From Moniliophthora roreri (taxonomy: Eukaryota; Basidiomycota; Agaricomycetes; Agaricales; Marasmiaceae): a stretch of 64,000 bases of DNA. Numbering within the stretch: position 1 is the stretch's first letter; each line of letters starts with the position of its first letter. This document shows positions 57,301 through 64,000 of this stretch, one piece after another. The DNA lies in assembly GCA_001466705.2 (NCBI GenBank), contig LATX02000192.1, positions 248,001-312,000 of the forward strand. The letters are read 5' to 3'. The translations under genes and the position numbers were made by a program. The notes beneath the pieces are model-generated. The model made no database searches. It saw only the letters and a list, made by a program, of their open reading frames with translations, and was not told the DNA's origin.

Positions 57301-58317
57301 GGTGCTCCAAAGAAGAACCAGCTGATAGGTGCTCTACTGGCTGGTGGTACCATTAAAGAAGCCTCAGAACTCATTGGAATTCCATACAATACTAGCAGGA
57401 AAATATGGCAGAAGTTTCACAAAACAGGTTCAACCAGAAACAGACTGCACAGTGGCTGTCCAACAAAAGTCACTGACAGAGCAAGGCAACAACTGATCAG
57501 AAATGCTAAAAAGAACTGCCAAATGCCATTTGATCAAATTGGCAATCTGGTTGAACCCAAGTTGTCAGCTACTACAGTCCAGGGACATTTTGCAGAGTTT
57601 GGGTACCATCAACAGGTTGCAAAACAGGTGCCATGGCTTACAAGAGCTCAGAAGAGCAAGAGGTTGGCATGGGCACACAAATGGAAGGGAACTGACTGGT
57701 CAATGAAGGTGTAGTCTGATGAATGTTATGTCTGTCAGGATGAGCATGGGGGGCAGGTTTATGTTACACATTGTGCAGGGGAGGAATTGAATGATGACTC
57801 CTTGGTTCCATCATTTAAGCAGTCTAGCATTTGGGTCATGGTCTGGGGTTGCATTATGAAGAATAAAAAGAGGCCACTGATTGTGCTGGAGTACCCAGGA
57901 GGCTATGGAGGTAGTATAACTGCAAAAAGGTATCAGGACCAGGTTCTGAAGGGTGCTCTTCTGCCATTCTACACTTAGATGAGGTCAGAGAGGGGAGATA
58001 TAGTATTCCAACACAATAGCACACCAAGTCATACTGCAAAAACAACCACCCAATGGCTTGCATCTCACCATATTACTGTCTTCCCACATCCCCCATCTTC
58101 ACTCAACCTTAATCCCATCAAACCTGTTTGGCACAAACTCAAACAGCAGATAAGTCATAGGCCACATTGTTCAATGACAGTTCAGGATCTGATCATTGCT
58201 GTGAAAGAGTCTTGGGAGGCAATAGAGATGAAAGATATTAACAAGTACATTGACAGAATGGATGATGTTGTTGATACTGTTATTGAAGCTAGAGGTGGCC
58301 ACACAAAGTTTTGAGCT
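57301..58317 (+). pseudogene. Tc1/mariner-like transposase, inactivated
   Basis: One frame of about 338 codons. The N-terminal HTH (LLAGGTIKEASELIGIPYNT ... GSTRNRLHSGCPTK) and the DDE domain are recognisable and the length is normal for Tc1 transposases. Two in-frame stops occur: TAG at 57712-57714, where the Trp of the WSDE motif is expected, and TAG at 57976-57978. Of the catalytic triad the first Asp remains (SDE), the second is Asn (FQHNSTPSH) and the third acidic residue is Lys (LNPIKPVW). It is therefore dead both by stops and by active-site loss. No convincing terminal repeats bracket it. Confidence 0.85.
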
Positions 58318-58481
58318 GATGAGGGGATATATTGATGTATATAGATACTGTACACATTTTCTTAAACTGGAGCAACATAAAATGGGTGAATGGGAGCAAT
58401 GGGAGTGCAATGGTGAGTAAGAGAAAATTTGATGTCACACATGATCGACCATCACTTTCCATGAGCATGTGTAGGCCCTAG

Positions 58482-59258
58482 GTTGGGCCATAAGGTTGAG
58501 TAAAAAAATCTTCCAGCACAGCAGAGGAGTGTTATTTACAGTAAAAAACAGCACATGACATACTTGTCAGCCTGATTTGAGGCAGGCAGAGCCAGCAAAA
58601 CTTCAGTGCAGACTCTAGAGGCTCATATTGTACTCATATGACAGAATGCAAATGCTACTATAATGAAAATAGGATCTCATGCAGGTGTAGGGAGGTAAAA
58701 AGACAGTTGGAATGATCAAGTGGCAAATACTGGCAACTAATCCCTCTTCCTTGCCTTTTCCACTGCTGATTCTGAGAGCCCCACATTGCTAACAACAGTT
58801 TTGGGAATAGCAGGGAGGTGCTCTGACATTAAAAGAGGCCTTACTAACAAGTATGAAAGTATATTGAATGACTTTGATGAGATATAATACTACCAGTATT
58901 TTCAGTATGCCACAATGCCACCTTCTGGCCAAAGCATCAGCAAAAACCAGAAAGTGCTATAACCTAGCTTCAGGGGGTTATAACCTGGTTATGGCCTCGT
59001 TAGTGGGGGTTATGACTGGTTATAAGGGTTATAATACTCTGCAGATGGATTATAAACCCTGGGGAACTCATTATAGCACTATATGGTTTTTGCTAATGAG
59101 GCAGATGCAATGCATCTAACATGTGACCATGTGATATATTATTTACCTCTACCCCAATTGAGGTCCCTGTAATTTACTGTAAAAAAGTGTTATTTACCAG
59201 TAAAAAATCAGTTTCAGTAAATAAATTGAGTTTTTTCCTCAACCCTATTGGGCCAGGA
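58482..59258. mobile_element. Possible TIR element of about 780 bp
   Basis: GGTTGGGCCATAAGGTTGAG followed by an A-run at 58482 matches the reverse complement of 59229-59258 (CTCAACCCTATTGGGCC). Sub-terminal TTATTTACAGTAAAAAA motifs also recur inverted near 59180-59205. No target duplication is certain and no transposase lies inside. Confidence 0.45.
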
Positions 59259-59745
59259 AAGGCTTCCAAATAGGATATTATTGGGTAGGATCAGGTAGTC
59301 ACAGCAGACTTTCTTCCTCACCCAATCTGCAATGTTGATCCTACTCTCACATTCACCTTGCACTGCAATTTTGACCAGACTGCATGTTCCATGTTCCAGG
59401 TATACCACTCTAGCAGAGGTTTTATCCATGAGGAAGAATGCTCTCTTCAGCTTTCTTCAGGGGTCAGTGAGGTTGAAGGAACCCAATTCTACACGATGTC
59501 ACTAGTCCCGGGCCCCAGCTACTGGAGAACCATCTGTAATCACCCTGGTAAATTAATTCTCCCACCTATTGTTTGTTGCTAGCAATGTTCTGACTTCATC
59601 AGTGACAGACCCTATAGAGTACACAATCAAACATCAAATTGAACAAGATACACCAACCCCCTCTGTGTTATTTTCGGCTACCTACAAATTTCGATATTCT
59701 ATTCTGCACCAAGCCCGACTCCCAGAGTCATCCTCAGATTTCAAC

Positions 59746-59976
59746 ATGAAGGCAGCTCATTATTCAACCATCAGCTCCTATTACTCACTTGAGTACTTGT
59801 CCGCTTCCAATGATGCCTCTGGGAACCTCATGGAAATCGGTTATAATACAAACCACAAGATGGGTCTGTATCCAGAATCTAATGGGAGTATCTCCCTATC
59901 AAGCACACCGAGATCGAGCATGTCAGGCAGATATGGCCAAAGTGATGATTCACTTTCGCCGACTTCGAACCAATGA
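59746..59976 (+). CDS. Possible 3' end of an unrecognised gene (76 aa from first ATG)
   Basis: An open frame from 59569 (no ATG) through an ATG at 59746 to TGA at 59976. Ser/Tyr/Asn-rich, ending SSMSGRYGQSDDSLSPTSNQ. The right part shows the base composition of the gene-rich side rather than of the transposon island, so it may be the last exon of a truncated gene. No family recognised. Confidence 0.3.
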   Translation: MKAAHYSTISSYYSLEYLSASNDASGNLMEIGYNTNHKMGLYPESNGSISLSSTPRSSMSGRYGQSDDSLSPTSNQ

Positions 59977-59979
59977 CTC

Positions 59980-60660
59980 TTCCCTGAACCTTCCCAGATG
60001 AATTACGTGTGTATCTCGGTTTCTTCACTGAAGCATTCTAATCTTCTTACCTTCCAGCGGATCGAGTGATCCCGAAGACATAGCTTGTGCGATACGTTAT
60101 ATTTATCAACATTTTGGCATGCTGATGGTAACGGGTTGCCGGCAACCTGACCTCCCAAGTGTCTTTTTTCCGCAATCTGCTGATTTCCGACCCGCTGCAA
60201 CCCGACAACTTGATCCATGTAACCCTATTTCATTTGACTAATATACTTGTTTAGGTGACTAGCCATCTGATTTCGAGAGACTACTGCTTGCAATAACGAG
60301 ATTTCGGCACTTCATGTCGAGAGATGGAGTTACAATGTGATGAGCTGGAAGTGCGGAAGTGTCGCAGTCCGGTTTGCGATTTCTCACGACTCACCTCAAA
60401 GCTAATCATTGCGAAAATTGCTTTTGACCCTCATGGATGATCTACAGTATGACAGGCAAGCTTTCCTGAAGGGCGGTACCCATCGAGTAATCCCACAGCC
60501 TATGCCCTCACCTGGCCTCCACTCAGACAAATGCTGATACACCCGCTGTGAACTCGGTCGGATATACAAAGCTATTTGAAAGTTGTTTATGCAAGTTTCA
60601 AACGAAACTTCGTGCTGAGAAGAAAAACTCACGCGTATTGTTTGAGTCAGAATCACAGAA
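59980..60660. other. Upstream region shared with 45440-45750
   Basis: No gene seen. From about 60330 onward the sequence resembles the region upstream of the 76-aa protein gene (TTTCTCACGACTCACC at 60379 and 45516; GACAGGCAAGCTT at 60449 and 45569), an extended shared promoter or a duplicated flank. Confidence 0.5.
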
Positions 60661-60705
60661 TCATGCGGATCCGGAACGCGACGCGATAGTCACGCGAATA
60701 TAAAA
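60661..60705 (+). promoter_or_regulatory. Shared upstream motif and TATA box of the 79-aa protein gene
   Basis: TCATGCGGATCC at 60661-60672 and TATAAAA at 60699-60705, 77 nt before the ATG; both elements are shared with the paralogue at 45797. Confidence 0.65.
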
Positions 60706-60782
60706 GCCTAGACTCTTATCTTTTCTCTCTTTCTTTCAAACCACCATCTCGCTCATCCTTAATCGTAACTCAAAGCTTCGTT

Positions 60783-61139
60783 ATGTCCGACAAAGGATAC
60801 TCGTACAAGGGCCATGGCACCAACAGCCAGGTAAGCACTCGCTCTCCCTCTATTCCTTTCCCGTATTTTGACGACCTATGGGTTGGGTAGGGCAACCACT
60901 ATTGCTCTCGAGACTACGGCAGTAGTGCTTCAAACCCGAACTCATACCATTACTCAAATCGGCAAGCTCTCCCTTCTTTATGGACTCATTTCTTCTCAAT
61001 GCTGACCGTGATTGGCAGAGATGGATCCTACTATTACTCCAACCCGAATGGGTCCACGTACTATAACAATGGCAATGGCAACTCCAAGTACACCTCGCCG
61101 AGCGGCCAGAGCTACTCCGGCTCCAACGGCAGGAAGTAA
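60783..61139 (+). CDS. Small Gly/Tyr/Asn/Ser-rich protein, 79 aa, with a GC-AG intron
   Basis: Exons 60783-60830, 60891-60961, 61019-61139 (240 nt). Begins MSDKGYSYKGHGTNSQGNHY and ends SYSGSNGRK, clearly paralogous to the 76-aa protein at 45797. Intron 2 starts GCAAGC rather than GT and ends TTGGCAG; GC-AG is the commonest non-standard intron type, and the join restores the frame (SNRDGSYYYSN) exactly as in the paralogue. Exon 2 is 9 nt longer than in the paralogue, adding residues around ASNPNS. No signal peptide or known domain is present. Tail-to-tail with the GH3 gene, about 180 bp apart. Confidence 0.85.
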
Positions 61140-61322
61140 GGGTCTGGGTGGGGGTATGTGTTCATGTCGAAACTCGTCTTTCACGTCACTAATGCCCCGC
61201 GTTCAGCCGTCTGCCACATTTTTCCTGGGCTTTGTGAACTGTAAATACCATAACTTGATCATGATTGAATGTACATTATCATCCGTTCTTGGAACATGGA
61301 TCGTTCCCTCCACCTCTACATC

Positions 61323-64000
61323 CTAAGCACCTACTGTACCTCTCAGCCTTTCGTCACGGCTACTCGCTCCAATAACTACACCAATACTTCCTTCAGGCCT
61401 CTTCCATCCTTGGCCTACTGTGTCCCAAATACTCAGCGCGTGCCTAGACAAGTGTATCGTCACACGCTCGCTTTGTCCTGGATGAAGGAAGACATCCGAG
61501 AACCCCTTGAGGATCAGAGGTGGTTCAGACGCAGATGGCGGATGTCCAATGTACAGTTGGGGTATCTCTCCGCCTGCGACAGAGCCGACGTTCTTCACGG
61601 TGAATGTTACTTTGAATGCAGGCTGGTGTAGCCTAATGAAATCATTAGCAGTGAGAAAGAGAAAAGAAGGTCGGCTAGCATACCATAACGCTACAGACGA
61701 CCCAAACTCAAGTCGACTTGTCTTCCCAGACTCCCAGTTTTTGATAGCTTGCTCGTCTGTCGAAGACTCTGATACAGGGGTAACGTCGAGATCGCTGTAT
61801 TCGAACGTGGAATAGCTCAATCCAAAGCCAAACTCGAATCGTGGGGTGATGTTACGCTTTGATGGGACATGTCAGCCTTTCAAAATGATACTTCATATGG
61901 TTGACGTACAGCATCGAAGGCGCGATAGTCGATTTCAAGTCTACATGCACATGTTTATGAGTGGCCAAATATAAATGCTGACACCGATACGCACGTACCC
62001 TTCAGTATAAGGAACGCTAACAATTCCACTTCCATTAACGACATGGGCTGGGTAATCCTCTGCCCTTTTCGCGATTGTGAAAGGAAGCCGACCACTTGGA
62101 TTGAAATCGCCATAAAGAACGTCTGCGATAGAGTTGCCTGCTTCTTGGCCTGGCGCACCTGCCCATAGAACCTACGCACCATCAAATGCTGAACTTTGAA
62201 GCGGAAAGATGGGGAATGGGACGCGTACTGCCGTAATATTCGGATGGTCAATCCAACTTTCTACAATCAATGGCCCTACACTATGCACAATAACGATAGT
62301 GTTGTTGCTTTGTGCTGCCACGGCTTGGATGAGTGATTCGCCTTGATGCCATAAGGTCAAGTTTGTTCTGCATTTCGTTCTGAGTCGGCCATGATAAACA
62401 TAGCAGCGAGAAAAGCGATACCGATCAGAGTCTTCGCCAGAATCAGCATTCACGAAAACTAGAGCAGCAGAATGTCCAATAGCCATAATTTCCGCTCGAG
62501 CGAGGTTAAAGTCGTCAAAGACCCAGGAAACACTGGTATGGTCTTCTATTGCGCGACGTTCGATGGCTTCATATGGCTGTTGCAAGTGCGGCTTGTCAAT
62601 GAGATTGGATATGGACGTGAGGTGTCCATGCGTACCGAGATCAGATACGTGAAATATGTACTTCTTTGAAACCAGTGAGCACGCTGCTCATGATACCTGA
62701 AATTGAACCAAACTCACCCAGACCCCCAACCCACCCCCAAAACCCCATCATTATTCTTCTGATCAAGGGACTCTGTAGGACCAATAATTCCTGGTCCTGC
62801 ATCGCTCCCAGCTAAGAACAGGCTTCTTGGCTTCTTTAATGGCAGCGCGTTGTTGACGTTCTTAAGCATGACAACACTAGCAGCGCCAATCTCGCGTACG
62901 ATATGCCTATGATTGTCTTGGACATCAATATGCTGGTTGGTAGTTTCGTTAAGGAAGTTAACGTCAAAGTTGACGAAGGGGTAGGAGGGAGAGTTTTGGT
63001 GGAGGAAATACCATGCAGCGAAAACGCGTGTCTAGCTGGGAGGTGAGAAGGGCTTTATGAGGAGTGCTTGAGGGACGTACGGCCATATCTTGGATACGGG
63101 AACTTGGTACAGATCCGTTACGGACGGCTTCTACGAGAGTGCCGCCAAAGAAAGAGCCATTAGGGCCACCCGAACCAGGCATGTCCATCTGATGGACGAA
63201 AAAAAGAGTGAATATTGAGCGAAGAAAGGCTAAGAGTGTAAAGTCACATCTAATCCTGAAAGTGTACTGGCAACTGTGGAATGTGTAGCACCCCAGTCCG
63301 ACGTTACAACTTAAAAGTGATGAATTAGTTTATTCTGTCCAACCAAAGTTGAAATGTCGGCCTACATCCTTGGAAACCAAACTCGTTCTTGAGCAATCCG
63401 TTTAGTGTACTGTTGTTTTCGCAAGCGTACGTCCCATTAACCTGGTCTATACGAAATTCAACTGGAGTGTGCAACGTCGAAAAGAAACCTACTATAGCTG
63501 CACATAACGCTGGCTACGCCAGCCATAACACTCCTCAGGAACGGATGCGCGTAGATCTCGTGTTGAGTGCGGTCATCTATGTTGGAAGTAGATGTTGTTC
63601 TGGCGGTTTCTTGTTCGCTTTGAGGGCGTTTAGCGGTAGGACAACGACTTGAAAAGTGTGTGTACTTATTGATGAAGTGCTTGGCGCATGCCTGGACTCC
63701 ACCTTGTTGCATGCCCAATATTGTTTCGTATGCAGCTTCACCAGCCAGAAATGGATCAGCACCAAAACCTTCAAAGTTTCTTCCTGCTTCCGCTACTCTG
63801 AGGATATTCATCATGGGCCCTAAAGCGACGTTCACGCCTTTTCCTCGGTGTTCGAGTCCTATGAATAGACCCCGTTGACGGATGAGCGTGCGGTTGAAAC
63901 TGATGGAAAGAGGGTATCAGTGCCATGTATATGCAGAAGCAGCCAAAGTGTCTGACGTCGCAGCAGTATTGAGTCCTGTCGGGAAGGAGGTGACAAAATC
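61323..64000 (-). CDS. GH3 beta-glucosidase, 3' part (681 residues in window)
   Basis: Exons (minus): 63957-64000 (cut by the window edge), 63666-63899, 63493-63617, 63366-63446, 63248-63309, 63081-63188, 62718-63031, 62636-62663, 62229-62591, 61999-62171, 61910-61940, 61684-61856, 61323-61632; phases agree throughout. The (alpha/beta)8 domain shows [24 protein letters not shown] and the nucleophile segment TSDWGAT (Asp at residue 166 of the partial protein). The alpha/beta sandwich follows ([20 protein letters not shown]), then the C-terminal fibronectin-III-like domain ([20 protein letters not shown]). It hydrolyses beta-glucosides such as cellobiose and is usually secreted in wood- and litter-decay fungi; the leader lies outside the window. 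A further 42-nt in-frame stretch (about 62388-62429) may be an extra intron. Confidence 0.9.

Overview
The window looks like genomic DNA of a mushroom-forming basidiomycete (Agaricomycetes). Genes are split by many 42-66 nt GT-AG introns. They include families expanded in that class: F-box-like proteins with an N-terminal coiled coil, a tyrosine-kinase-like (TKL) kinase with an HGDVKG catalytic loop, GH3 glucosidase, and single-pass membrane proteins without a classical leader. No CRISPR arrays, operons or bacterial-type signals are present. Species cannot be named from the sequence.

Layout. 0.2-0.8 kb: broken copy of an intracellular LysM gene. 2.9-9.8 kb: a two-gene unit (single-pass membrane protein on +, FAD monooxygenase on -, convergent) duplicated in tandem with reciprocal decay; the first unit keeps the membrane protein (508 aa), the second keeps the monooxygenase (411 aa). 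10-14 kb: gene remnants. 14.5-16.3 kb: a third membrane-protein gene, intact (497 aa). 16.6-17.0 kb: remnant of a zinc-type oxidoreductase (MDR). 17.28-26.85 kb: a complete Ty3/gypsy chromodomain retrotransposon with 374-bp LTRs and a CCTTA target duplication; pol is riddled with TGA codons. 27-33 kb: a decayed second copy of the 12.7-16.3 kb segment, carrying its own 0.9-kb insertion. 33.6-36.1 kb: two good genes (a 277-aa unknown and the intact LysM gene). 36.7-38.6 kb: inverted repeats. 39.9-45.3 kb: F-box and MDR genes in tandem, one intact F-box gene. 45.8-49.1 kb: a 76-aa Gly/Tyr/Asn-rich protein and a 472-aa TKL kinase. 50-59.7 kb: an AT-rich transposon island holding TIR elements with a tRNA-like core, a zinc-finger gene split by one of them, and a dead Tc1/mariner transposase. 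60.8-61.1 kb: paralogue of the 76-aa protein gene. 61.3-64.0 kb: the 3' part of a GH3 beta-glucosidase gene running off the right edge.

Two themes recur. Local duplication is followed by loss of one member, seen in five families (membrane protein, FAD monooxygenase, F-box, MDR, LysM). Two transposon-rich islands (about 17-31 kb and 50-59.7 kb) are poor in CpG, and where a homologue exists the changes are largely CpG to TpG/CpA, including Arg CGA to TGA stops, as expected from cytosine methylation and deamination. Five single-N positions all fall in repeats and look like scaffold joins; order around 50.8-52.3 and 55.0-55.8 kb should be treated with caution.

Exon coordinates were derived by hand from splice consensus, frame continuity and comparison among paralogues inside the window; no searches were run.
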